Made by a program: the position numbers and the translations under genes. DNA of 64,000 bases, taken from Streptomyces sp. NBC_00536. Lineage in GTDB: Bacteria > Actinomycetota > Actinomycetes > Streptomycetales > Streptomycetaceae. A model generated the notes under the pieces. That model was not told the origin of the DNA, did no database searches, and worked only from the letters and a program-made list of their open reading frames with translations. Below are positions 1 through 8,242 of this stretch, in pieces (positions within the stretch are counted from its first letter, which is position 1; every line of letters begins with the position of its first letter). The stretch lies in NCBI RefSeq assembly GCF_036346295.1, contig NZ_CP107819.1, positions 5,084,001 to 5,148,000 on the forward strand, read 5' to 3'.

Positions 1-1
1 G

Positions 2-913
2 TGGGGCTACCACACCTTCCACCGCGCCCCCGACGGAGTCACCGGCACCGACCTCTCGCGCGGCGCCGCCGAACAGGCCCTGTCCCGCGCCGGGATCACC
101 GCCGACGCCCTCGACCTGGTCGTCGTCGCGATCACGGACATGCCCGAATACTCCTACTGGGACAGCGCCTCCGCACTGGCCCGGGAGCTGAAGATCGGCC
201 GCACCCAGACCCTGCTCCTGCAGGAAGGGTGCGGGTCCGGGGTCAACGGCCTCTTCTACGTCGCCTCCACCCTCGCCCTGCAACCCGAAGCCGAATACGC
301 CCTGTTCGTGGTCGTCAACCGGGTCAGCGAGTTCCACCGCAACCGGATGAACGTCATCAACACCGTGCTGTCCGACGCGGCCGTCGCCGTCGTCGTCCGG
401 CGCGGCCACACCGCCAACCGGTGGCTGGCCAGCGAACAGTTCACCGACCCCGAGTACAGCGACCTGCTGCGCCTCGACTTCGGCGGCGCCGTCACCCCGC
501 TGCCCCCCGTCGGCTGGACCAGCGCCGATGCCCCCTCCGCCTACGACCAGGTGCGCGAACAGTTCGGCGGCAACCCCGCCGCGCTGCGCACCTTCATCGG
601 CGAGCGCTACACCCGCCTCGTCGAGGTCATCGAGGGCGCCTGCCGCCGGGCCGGAGTCCCGCGCACCGACATCGACCACGTCATCTACCTCAACGACGTC
701 CCCTCCAGCATCGCCGCCGTCGCCGGACCGCTCGGCATCCCGCTGGAACGCACCAACGCGGCCATCGCCCCCGGCCACGGCCACATGGGCGGCGCCGACC
801 AGCTGATCTCGCTCGGTCTCCAGGTGGAGAGCGGCGAACTGAACCCCGGCGACCTGGTGGCCCTGTGCGGGATCTCCACCGGCCGCTGGTGCGCCACCTT
901 GATCCGCATCTAA
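2..913 (+). CDS. KASIII-like (FabH/thiolase fold) enzyme, 5' end cut by window
   Basis: The open frame enters from the left edge without a start and stops at 911-913, leaving 303 residues of a protein usually about 330-350 long. The fold signature is a ketoacyl synthase III: the nucleophile sits in LLQEGCGSGVNGLF (Cys codon 230-232) and the chain ends with a short beta-strand segment GISTGRWCATLIRI. The other two catalytic positions are changed. The usual HQAN block reads as LNDVP and the HGNTSAAS block as HGHMGGAD, so His and Asn are not in their normal places. Family members with altered triads act as acyltransferases rather than decarboxylating synthases; that role here is inferred. It is first in the operon that continues with the adenylating enzyme and acyl reductase, so it may build or transfer the acyl group they handle. 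Confidence 0.8.
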   Translation, partial: WGYHTFHRAPDGVTGTDLSRGAAEQALSRAGITADALDLVVVAITDMPEYSYWDSASALARELKIGRTQTLLLQEGCGSGVNGLFYVASTLALQPEAEYALFVVVNRVSEFHRNRMNVINTVLSDAAVAVVVRRGHTANRWLASEQFTDPEYSDLLRLDFGGAVTPLPPVGWTSADAPSAYDQVREQFGGNPAALRTFIGERYTRLVEVIEGACRRAGVPRTDIDHVIYLNDVPSSIAAVAGPLGIPLERTNAAIAPGHGHMGGADQLISLGLQVESGELNPGDLVALCGISTGRWCATLIRI

Positions 914-951
914 AGAGATCCGCCCGGTCACCCGGGCCACCAGACCAGCGC

Positions 952-1001
952 GTACGCCGGCGGGGCCGTCCATTCCCCCGTGCCGGGCCCCGCCGGCGTA
1001 C
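952..1001. terminator. perfect 16-bp stem-loop between operon genes
   Basis: Bases 952-967 and 986-1001 are exact reverse complements (arm starting GTACGCCGGCGG) with an 18-base loop. There is no T-run. It lies between the KASIII-like gene and the next gene of the same strand, so it may act as a partial terminator or as an mRNA-stability element rather than as an operon end. Confidence 0.55.
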
Positions 1002-1028
1002 CCGCTGCCCCGCCCGAAGGAGACCACC

Positions 1029-2129
1029 GTGCCCTCGCCCGCCCACCCGATCCTGGACCTTCCGTACGACGTGCAGCCCGATCCGGACGAGTTCCTGCGG
1101 GCCGCGATGGAGTGGCACTTCAACCCGGAGACCGGATCGCCGTTCTGGCTGCGGCGGGCCGAGACCCTCGACTTCGATCCGCGCACCGACATCAAGTCCC
1201 ACGCGGACCTGCGCCTCTTCCCCAACGTCACCGGCGAGCTGCGCCACGTCCGCGCCGAGGACCTCATCCCGCGCGGCTACGGCTCCGGCCCCGACGTCGT
1301 CGGCGTCTTCGAGAGCGGCGGCACCACCGGCGCCCCCAAGCGGGTCGTCCTCACCCGCGACTGGCTGGAGCGCATGGTGGCGTGGTCCAACGCCAACATC
1401 GACGCCCACGGCTTCCCCCGCGGCGCGAACTGGCTCGGCCTGGTCCCCACCGGCCCGCACATCGTCGGCGAGTTCTTCCACCGCTCCGCCACCACCCACG
1501 GCTCCCGCGGCTTCACCATCGACCTCGACCCCCGCTGGGTGAAGAAGCTGATCGCCCAGGGCCGCGGCGCCGACGCCGGGGCCTACGCCCTGCACCTGCT
1601 GGAGCAGGCCGAGTTCGTGCTGCGCTCCCAGGACATCGGCGTCCTCACCATCACCCCGTCCGTCCTGGAACGCCTCGCGGGCCGCGAGGACCTCGTCGAG
1701 CTGGTCAACCACAAGGTGAAGGCGATCCGCTGGGGCGGCACCCAGCTCGACCCCGACTCCCGCCACCTGTACAAGACGGAGATCTTCCCCGACGTCGCGT
1801 TCTGCGGGAACTACGGCAGCACGATGATCCTCGGCTTCGCGGGCGAGCGGGCCGGCCTGCCCGACGACGAACCCTGCGTCTTCGACCCGCTCAGCCCCTA
1901 CGTCACCTTCTCCGTCGTCGACCCCGCCACCCGCGAACCGGTGGCCTACGGCGAACGCGGCCAGGTCCTGGTCAGCCACGTCAGCAAGGGCTTCCTGCTC
2001 CCCAACAACCTGGAGCGCGACCTCGCCACCCGGCTCCCCGCCAACGGCGCCCTCGTCGGGGACGCCGTCGCCGACATCGCCCCCGTCGCCACCTTCGAGG
2101 ACGAGCCCGTCATCGAGGGGGTCTACTAG
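1029..2129 (+). CDS. EhpF-like stand-alone adenylating enzyme (ANL fold, no C-terminal domain)
   Basis: This 366-residue AMP-forming enzyme has the phosphate-binding loop ESGGTTGAPKRVV near residues 95-107 but ends without the roughly 110-residue C-terminal lid domain carrying the catalytic lysine found in ordinary acyl-CoA ligases. That reduced architecture and its pairing with a LuxC-like reductase match EhpF/EhpG of the D-alanylgriseoluteic acid pathway, where an aromatic acid is activated as its acyl-adenylate and then reduced to an aldehyde. The likely role is activating an aromatic carboxylate for the next gene product. The GTG start follows a good GAAGGAG site, and the stop overlaps the next start (TAGTG). 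The substrate is unknown; an acyl-protein synthetase (LuxE-like) role is the alternative. Confidence 0.75.
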   Translation: MPSPAHPILDLPYDVQPDPDEFLRAAMEWHFNPETGSPFWLRRAETLDFDPRTDIKSHADLRLFPNVTGELRHVRAEDLIPRGYGSGPDVVGVFESGGTTGAPKRVVLTRDWLERMVAWSNANIDAHGFPRGANWLGLVPTGPHIVGEFFHRSATTHGSRGFTIDLDPRWVKKLIAQGRGADAGAYALHLLEQAEFVLRSQDIGVLTITPSVLERLAGREDLVELVNHKVKAIRWGGTQLDPDSRHLYKTEIFPDVAFCGNYGSTMILGFAGERAGLPDDEPCVFDPLSPYVTFSVVDPATREPVAYGERGQVLVSHVSKGFLLPNNLERDLATRLPANGALVGDAVADIAPVATFEDEPVIEGVY

Positions 2130-3508
2130 TGAGCACCGTCCCGCGCCTGGACGCCCTCGGCCCCCGCGGCGCCTTCCGCGCCCGCAAACGGCTCACCGTC
2201 ACCGACGTCTCCGGCGCCCCGGCGGCCGAACTCAGCCTGGTCCCCGCCCTGTTCGTCGACCGCGCCGCCAAAGCCCTGCACCGGGCCCGGCCGCTGGACG
2301 CCGACGCCCGCATCGCCGCGATCCTGCGCGCCGCCCGCCTCTTCGCCACCGCCGAACTCGACGGCCGGAGCATCACCGCCCACGAGCGCGCCGTCAGCCG
2401 GGTCGGCGGCGTCCCGCTGTCCGTCGTACGCGCCACCACCGCCAGCATCGCCGCCCGCCTCACCCGCGTCTACGACAGCCTCGCCCAGGCCCGCCCGGCA
2501 GGCGCCGCCGAGGACTGGCGCTCCCCGCTCACCCGCACCGGCCGCGCCGTGTGGACCCGCCGCGGCGAGACCTTCGCGGTCCTCGCCGCCGGGAACCACC
2601 CCGGCACCCACAGCCTGTGGCCCGAAGCCCTGGCGCTGGGCTACCGGGTCGCCGTCCGTCCCTCCCGCCGTGAACCCTTCACCCCGCACCGGCTGGTCAC
2701 CGCCCTGCGCGCCGCCGGGTTCGGCGACGACCACATCGTGCTGCTGCCCACCGACCACGCCGAAGCCGACACCCTCGTACGCGCCGTGGACCGCGCCATG
2801 GTCTACGGCGGCGAGGACGTCATCCGCAAGTACGGCGGCGACCCCGCCGTCCACCTCCAGGGCCCCGGCCGCAGCAAGATCCTGATCACCGCCGACACCG
2901 ACTGGCGCGAGCACCTCGACACCGTCGTCGCCTCCGTCGCCGGACACGGCGGCACCGGCTGCGTGAACACCACCACCGTCCTCGTCGAAGGCACCGACGC
3001 CGCCACCGCGCTGGCCGAACAGCTCGCCCAGCGTCTCGCCGTACTCCCCGCCCTGCCCCCCGAGGACGACAAGGCGGTGCTGCCCGTCCAGCCCCTCGAC
3101 AGCGCCCTCGCCATCGAGCGCTACCTGCTCTCCCACACCGAGGGCGCCCGGGCCTGGCTCGGCGGCGACGGCGTCGCCGAGGAACTCGGCGACGGCAGCG
3201 CCGCCCTGCGCCCCGCCGTCCACCAGCTGGAGCGCGCCGACGACCCCCGGGCGGGCATCGAACTCCCCTTCCCCTGCGTGTGGGTGGCCCCCTGGGACCC
3301 CGCCGACGGCATCGCGGCCCTGCGCGGCAGCCTCGTCGTCACCGCCCTCACCCACGACGAACACCTCCTCGGCGAACTCGTCGCGGAACCCTCCATCGGC
3401 AATGTCCACGCCGGCGACCACCCCACGTACTGGATGGGCCCCGGACTCCCGCACGACGGCTACCTCGCCGAATTCCTCATGCGCAGCAAGACCGTCATCC
3501 GCGACTGA
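2129..3508 (+). CDS. EhpG/LuxC-like acyl reductase (aldehyde dehydrogenase superfamily)
   Basis: The 459-residue protein belongs to the aldehyde-dehydrogenase-like acyl reductases. The presumed thioester cysteine is in GHGGTGCVNTT (about residue 276), and the co-factor-binding half contains VLAAGNHPG. LuxC and EhpG enzymes take an acyl group from an adenylate onto cysteine and reduce it with NAD(P)H to the aldehyde. The GTG start overlaps the stop of the adenylating-enzyme gene, so the pair is translationally coupled. The predicted product is an aldehyde, perhaps of an aminoaryl acid. Family placement is firm; substrate and direction are inferred. Confidence 0.75.
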   Translation: MSTVPRLDALGPRGAFRARKRLTVTDVSGAPAAELSLVPALFVDRAAKALHRARPLDADARIAAILRAARLFATAELDGRSITAHERAVSRVGGVPLSVVRATTASIAARLTRVYDSLAQARPAGAAEDWRSPLTRTGRAVWTRRGETFAVLAAGNHPGTHSLWPEALALGYRVAVRPSRREPFTPHRLVTALRAAGFGDDHIVLLPTDHAEADTLVRAVDRAMVYGGEDVIRKYGGDPAVHLQGPGRSKILITADTDWREHLDTVVASVAGHGGTGCVNTTTVLVEGTDAATALAEQLAQRLAVLPALPPEDDKAVLPVQPLDSALAIERYLLSHTEGARAWLGGDGVAEELGDGSAALRPAVHQLERADDPRAGIELPFPCVWVAPWDPADGIAALRGSLVVTALTHDEHLLGELVAEPSIGNVHAGDHPTYWMGPGLPHDGYLAEFLMRSKTVIRD

Positions 3509-3519
3509 AAGGAGCGGCC

Positions 3520-3573
3520 ATGTGTACCAGGTGCGGACTCTCCGACGTCGGCTGGAACATCCCCTCCGCGTGA
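3520..3573 (+). CDS. 17-residue small ORF with CxxCG motif inside the biosynthetic operon
   Basis: A perfect AAAGGAG site at 3508-3514 precedes ATG at 3520; the ORF reads MCTRCGLSDVGWNIPSA and stops at 3571-3573. It lies 11 bases after the acyl-reductase stop and 27 bases before the flavoenzyme start, in a tightly packed operon, and its codons are mostly G/C-ending. It carries a CxxCG pair at residues 2-6 and a C-terminal IPSA. I do not recognise a family. It could be a tiny metal-binding protein, a regulatory leader, or a peptide substrate or scaffold for the ATP-grasp enzyme downstream. Translation is likely from the ribosome binding site; function is unknown. Confidence 0.55.
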   Translation: MCTRCGLSDVGWNIPSA

Positions 3574-3600
3574 TCCGCGGCCCGAACAGAAGGATCAGCC

Positions 3601-5586
3601 ATGCAGCACAGCCACGCCCAGATCTGCATTGTCGGGGCAGGCCCCCGGGGCTTGTCCGTCCTCGAACGGCTCTGCGCCCAGGAGCGCAAGTCCCCGGCCC
3701 ACGACGCCCTGACCGTCCACATCGTCGACCCGGCCCCGCCGGGCGCCGGAAACGTGTGGCGCACCGCCCAGCCCCGCCACCTCCTGATGAACACCGTCGC
3801 CTCACAGATCACCCTGTTCACCGACGACAGCGTGCGCATCGAAGGCCCCATCGAGGAAGGTCCCAGCCTCTACGCCTGGGCCCGCCGCCTGGACCCCTCG
3901 AACCCGGGTCACGAGGAGCGCTACGGCGCCCAGACCCTCGCCGAGGCCCGCGAGCTGGGCCCCGACACCTACCCCACCCGCGCCTTCTACGGCCACTACC
4001 TCCAGTGGGCCTTCGAAGAGGCCCTCGACGCGGCCCCCGCGCACATGGACATCCAGGTCCACCGCACCCGCGCCATCGCCCTGCACGACTCGGGCGTCCC
4101 CGGCGGCGCCCAGTCCGTCGAACTCGCCGACGGCGTCCGCCTGTCGGGGCTGTCCGCGGTGATCCTCGCCCAGGGCCACCTGCCCGCCAAGCTCACCCCC
4201 GAGGAGCAGCGGCTCGCCGACTTCGCCACCGAGTACGGACTCTCGTACACCGGCCCCGCCAACCCCGCCGACACCGACCTGACCGCGATCACCCCCGGCC
4301 GGCCCGTCCTGCTGCGCGGCCTCGGCCTCAACTTCTTCGACTACATGGCCCTGTTCACCCTCGGCCGCGGCGGCTTCTTCGAGCGCAGGGCGGACGGCCG
4401 CCTCGTCTACCGGCCCTCCGGCCTGGAACCCAAGATGTACGCCGGGTCCCGCCGGGGCATCCCCTACCAGGCGCGCGGCGAGAACGAGAAGGGCCCCGAC
4501 GGGCGCTACGCCCCCCGGCTGCTCACCGTCGCCCGGGTCGACGCGATGCGCGCCGCCGCCAAGGAAGGCGACTGGATCCACTTCGGCATCCACATCTGGC
4601 CGCTGATCCAGAAGGAGGTCCAGAGCGTCTACTACGAGCGCCTCCTCGCCGCCCGTGGAGAGGACCCCGCCGCCGTCGCCGCCTTCACCGACCGCTACCT
4701 CGCCGCCCCCGACGAGGACGCCGAAGACCTCCTGCTGCTCGAAGCGGGCGTCGAAGACGGCCAGCGCTGGAACTGGGAAACCCTCTCCCGCCCCTACGGC
4801 GACCTGCGCTTCACCGGCCGCGACGACTTCCGCCGCTGGATGCTCGCCTACCTGCTGCGCGACGCCCACGAAGCCCGCGCGGGCAATGTCAGCGGCCCCC
4901 TGAAGGCCGCCCTCGACGTCCTGCGCGACCTGCGCAACGAGATCCGCATAGCCGTCGACCACGGCGGCCTCGAAGCGAACTCCCACCGCGACGACCTCGA
5001 AGGCTGGTACACCCCGCTCAACGCCTTCCTCTCCATCGGCCCGCCCGTCTCCCGCATCGACGAACTCATCGCGCTGGCCTCCGCGGGCATCGTCGAATTC
5101 ACCGGCCCCGGCCTGCGCGTCACCGCCGACCCCGACGGCCCCGACGGACCCGCCTTCGTCGCCACCGCCTCCGGCGTCGACGCCCCCGACATCCGCACCA
5201 CCGCCCTCATCGAGGCCCGCCTGCCCCACCCCGACCTGCGCCGCACCACCGACGCGCTGCTCGTCCAGCTGCTGGCGAGCGGCCAGTGCCGCCCCTACAA
5301 GATCATGGGCGCCTGCGGCATCGAGTACGAGACCGGGGGCCTGGCCGTCTCCGAACGCCCCTACCGCCTCGTCGACGCCGAGGGCCGCGAACACCCGCGC
5401 CGCTTCGCCTACGGCGTCCCCACCGAATCCGTCCACTGGGTCACCGCCGCGGGCATCCGCCCCGGCGTCGGCTCGGTCACCCTGGAGGACTCCGACGCCA
5501 TCGCCCACGCCGCGCTGGCCCTCCCGGCGGTCACCGAAGACCTGGCGAGCGCCTCCGGCGGCCCGGGCGCGGAGGCCCGGCCGTGA
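3601..5586 (+). CDS. creE: CreE-like flavin-dependent monooxygenase (aspartate to nitrosuccinate)
   Basis: The 661-residue FAD/NAD(P)-binding protein starts with a Rossmann loop IVGAGPRGLSVLERL (residues about 10-24) and has the length and layout of CreE/FzmM enzymes, which oxidise the amino group of L-aspartate stepwise to nitrosuccinate. The assignment is strengthened by the immediately following lyase gene of the CreD type, whose start overlaps this stop by four bases (GTGA at 5583-5586). Together they would release nitrous acid and fumarate. The start ATG follows AGAAGGATC. Similar FAD proteins annotated only as ornithine-oxygenase-like or 'NAD_binding_9' are the alternative, but the pairing is diagnostic. 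Confidence 0.85.
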   Translation: MQHSHAQICIVGAGPRGLSVLERLCAQERKSPAHDALTVHIVDPAPPGAGNVWRTAQPRHLLMNTVASQITLFTDDSVRIEGPIEEGPSLYAWARRLDPSNPGHEERYGAQTLAEARELGPDTYPTRAFYGHYLQWAFEEALDAAPAHMDIQVHRTRAIALHDSGVPGGAQSVELADGVRLSGLSAVILAQGHLPAKLTPEEQRLADFATEYGLSYTGPANPADTDLTAITPGRPVLLRGLGLNFFDYMALFTLGRGGFFERRADGRLVYRPSGLEPKMYAGSRRGIPYQARGENEKGPDGRYAPRLLTVARVDAMRAAAKEGDWIHFGIHIWPLIQKEVQSVYYERLLAARGEDPAAVAAFTDRYLAAPDEDAEDLLLLEAGVEDGQRWNWETLSRPYGDLRFTGRDDFRRWMLAYLLRDAHEARAGNVSGPLKAALDVLRDLRNEIRIAVDHGGLEANSHRDDLEGWYTPLNAFLSIGPPVSRIDELIALASAGIVEFTGPGLRVTADPDGPDGPAFVATASGVDAPDIRTTALIEARLPHPDLRRTTDALLVQLLASGQCRPYKIMGACGIEYETGGLAVSERPYRLVDAEGREHPRRFAYGVPTESVHWVTAAGIRPGVGSVTLEDSDAIAHAALALPAVTEDLASASGGPGAEARP

Positions 5587-7013
5587 CCGCGCCCCGCCCA
5601 GGACCCGCCACCGGGGCCGACACCGACGTCGGGCTGCTCTCCCCGGTCCGGGCCGGCACCCCGGCCGAGACCACCACCTCGGACACCGCATGGCTCCAGG
5701 CCATGCTGGACGCCGAGGCCGCCCTCGCCCGGGCCCAGGCCCGCCTCGGCACGGTCCCCCCGGACGCCGCCGGGGCGATCACCGCCGCCGCCCGCGCCGA
5801 GCACTTCGACGTACGGGCCCTGGCCCTCGCCGCCCGCGAGACCGCCAACCCCGTCGTCGGCCTGGTCGCCGCCCTCACCGCACACCTCGACCGCCAGAGC
5901 GCCGCCGAATACGTCCACCGCGGCTCCACCAGCCAGGACATCCTCGACACCGCCATGATGCTGGTCGCCGCCCGCACCCTGGCCCCGCTCCGCGCCGACC
6001 TGCTGCGCACCGCCGACGCCCTGGCCCGGCTCGCCGCCGCCCACCGGGACACCGTCATCGCGGGCCGCACCCTGGCCCTGCACGCCGTGCCCACCACCTT
6101 CGGGCTCAAGGCCGCGGGCTGGCGGCACGGGCTGCTCGACTCCGTGCAGCGCATCGACCGGCTGCTCGACGGCGGGCTGCCGGTCTCCCTCGGCGGGGCC
6201 GCCGGCACCCTCGGCGGCTACCTGGAGTACGCCCGTACCGCGTCCGCTCTCGACACCGAGGAATTCCACGACCGGCTCGCCGCCGCCTTCGCCGCCGAGA
6301 CCGGGCTCGCCGCGCCCCTGCTGCCCTGGCACGCGCTGCGCACCCCGGTCGCCGACCTGGGCGCCGTACTCGCCCACACCACCGGCACCCTCGGCAAGTT
6401 CGCCGCCGACGTCCTGCTGCTCGCCCGCACCGAGACCGCCGAGGCCGCCGAACCCGCACCGTCCGGCCGCGGCGCCTCCTCCGCCATGCCCCACAAGCGC
6501 AACCCCGTCCTGGCCACCCTGATCCGGTCGGCCGCCCTCACCGTCCCCGCCCTGGCCGCCGTCCTCGCGCAGGCGCTCGTCACCGAGGAGGAACGCTCCG
6601 CCGGTGTCTGGCACAGCGAATGGCACGCCCTGCGCGAATGCCTGCGCCTGGCGGGCGGGGCCGCCCACACCGCCGTCGAACTCGCCGAAGGCCTCCAACC
6701 CGACCCCGACCGGATGCGCGCCAACCTCGCCCTCACCGGCAGCGGCATCGTCACCGAACGGATCGCCGCCGTCCTCGCCCCGCACCTGGGCAAGACGGCG
6801 GCCCGCCGGCTCCTCACCGAGGCCGCGGCCACGGCGCACACCACCGGGACCGACCTCTCCGCCACCCTGACCGACCTGCTGACCACAACCCTGTCGGGCA
6901 CCACCGACCTCACCCCGGAGCACCTGCGCGACCTGCTGGAACCCGCCCAATACACCGGGGTGGCCGGTCCGCTGACCGACCGGGCCCTGAAGCGAGGAGC
7001 GAGTACACGATGA
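5583..7013 (+). CDS. creD: CreD-like nitrosuccinate lyase (fumarase/adenylosuccinate lyase superfamily)
   Basis: The 476-residue protein carries the superfamily signature SSAMPHKRNP (codons around 6477-6506) with the catalytic flexible loop, and GSTSQDILDTAMM, typical of the carboxymuconate-cycloisomerase-like subgroup to which CreD and FzmL belong. The known reaction is elimination of nitrous acid from nitrosuccinate, giving fumarate. GTG 5583 overlaps the upstream stop, and the stop overlaps the DAHP synthase start (ATGA). Adenylosuccinate lyase or cycloisomerase activity is unlikely because no purine or aromatic-degradation genes are nearby. Confidence 0.85.
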   Translation: MTAPRPGPATGADTDVGLLSPVRAGTPAETTTSDTAWLQAMLDAEAALARAQARLGTVPPDAAGAITAAARAEHFDVRALALAARETANPVVGLVAALTAHLDRQSAAEYVHRGSTSQDILDTAMMLVAARTLAPLRADLLRTADALARLAAAHRDTVIAGRTLALHAVPTTFGLKAAGWRHGLLDSVQRIDRLLDGGLPVSLGGAAGTLGGYLEYARTASALDTEEFHDRLAAAFAAETGLAAPLLPWHALRTPVADLGAVLAHTTGTLGKFAADVLLLARTETAEAAEPAPSGRGASSAMPHKRNPVLATLIRSAALTVPALAAVLAQALVTEEERSAGVWHSEWHALRECLRLAGGAAHTAVELAEGLQPDPDRMRANLALTGSGIVTERIAAVLAPHLGKTAARRLLTEAAATAHTTGTDLSATLTDLLTTTLSGTTDLTPEHLRDLLEPAQYTGVAGPLTDRALKRGASTR

Positions 7014-8242
7014 TCACTGCCCCCAGCGGGACCCTCCACTCGGCTCAGCAGCCGGACTGGCCCGACCCGCAGATCCTGGCCACCGTCACCGACCGGCTCG
7101 CCGCGCTGCCAGCCCTGGTACCGCTGCCGGAAGCCGACGCCCTGCGCGAGCGGCTGGCCGCCGCCGCCCGCGGGGAGGCGCTCCTGCTCCAGGGCGGCCA
7201 CTGCGCGGAGGAGTTCGGCCCCCGCGCCCTCGGCGAAGCCGAGAGCACGGTCACCACCCTGCGCCAGATGGCGGAGATCATCTCCTACGGCGCCGCCGTG
7301 CCCGTCGTACCGCTCGGCCGCATGGCCGGCCAGTACGCCAAGCCGCGCTCCAGCCCCACCGAGACCCGCGGCGGCGTCGAACTCCCCGCCTACCGCGGCG
7401 ACTCCGTCAACGGCCTCGGCTTCACCGCCGCCGACCGCATCCCCGACCCCTGGCGGATGGAGACCGCCTACCGCACCGCCGCCCGCACCCTGGAACGCAT
7501 CCGGCTGCTCCCCGGCGCCGACGACGACCTCACCGGCCCGGGCGGCCCCGACGGCCTCACCGGGAGCCCCGCCGGAGCGCCCTTCCACGTCAGCCACGAA
7601 GCGCTGCTCCTCGACTACGAGACCCCGCTCGTGCGCACCGACCCCGACAGCGGCCGCCGCTACGCGGGCTCCGGCCACCTCGTGTGGATCGGCGAACGCA
7701 CCCGCCAGCTCGACGGCGGACACGTCGCCTTCGCCGCCTCCGTCGCCAACCCCATCGGCGTCAAGGTCGGCCCCGGCGCCAGCGCCGACGAACTCCTCGC
7801 CCTCACCGACATCATCGACCCCGACCGCGAGCCGGGCCGCCTCACCTTCATCACCCGCATGGGCGCCGACCGGATCCACGCCGTCCTGCCCGGCCTGGTC
7901 GAGAAGGTCACCGCCTCCGGCGCGCAGGTGCTGTGGGTCTGCGACCCCATGCACGGCAACACCCAGGTCGCCCCCGGCGGCCTCAAGACCCGCAGCCTCG
8001 GCGACATCACCGCCGAGATCCGGGCGTTCGTCGAGATCCACCGCTCGCTCGGCACCCACCCGGGCGGCCTGCACCTGGAACTCACCGGCAGCCACGTCAC
8101 CGAATGCGTCGGCGGCACGGACCCGGTGACCCTCGACGACCTCGACCGCAACTACACCACCGCCTGCGACCCGCGCCTCAACCGCGGCCAGGCACTCGAC
8201 ATGGCCTTCCTGGCCGCCGACCTGTGGAGGCCCGCACGATGA
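7010..8242 (+). CDS. class II DAHP synthase (pathway-dedicated)
   Basis: This 410-residue plant/phenazine-type 3-deoxy-D-arabino-heptulosonate-7-phosphate synthase joins phosphoenolpyruvate and erythrose 4-phosphate, the first shikimate step. Motifs seen are the metal-cysteine block LLLQGGHCAEEF (family usually GGDCAE), CDPMHGN and ELTGSHVTEC. It lacks the N-terminal regulatory extension of the longer primary-metabolism enzymes, as in antibiotic clusters, where such copies raise chorismate supply. Here that chorismate would feed the PapABC operon further right. The ATG is within ACGATGA overlapping the lyase stop, after GCGAGGAG. The Asp-to-His change beside the metal cysteine is unusual. Confidence 0.93.
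   Translation: MITAPSGTLHSAQQPDWPDPQILATVTDRLAALPALVPLPEADALRERLAAAARGEALLLQGGHCAEEFGPRALGEAESTVTTLRQMAEIISYGAAVPVVPLGRMAGQYAKPRSSPTETRGGVELPAYRGDSVNGLGFTAADRIPDPWRMETAYRTAARTLERIRLLPGADDDLTGPGGPDGLTGSPAGAPFHVSHEALLLDYETPLVRTDPDSGRRYAGSGHLVWIGERTRQLDGGHVAFAASVANPIGVKVGPGASADELLALTDIIDPDREPGRLTFITRMGADRIHAVLPGLVEKVTASGAQVLWVCDPMHGNTQVAPGGLKTRSLGDITAEIRAFVEIHRSLGTHPGGLHLELTGSHVTECVGGTDPVTLDDLDRNYTTACDPRLNRGQALDMAFLAADLWRPAR

Noticed and set aside
690..1979. Long - strand open frame opposite the KASIII-like and adenylating-enzyme genes
   Set aside because: Typical GC-skewed shadow frame: Gly/Val/Asp/Arg-rich composition with no motif, while the + strand frames carry clear enzyme motifs. The same applies to the other long antisense frames under the biosynthetic, afsQ and carboxylase genes.
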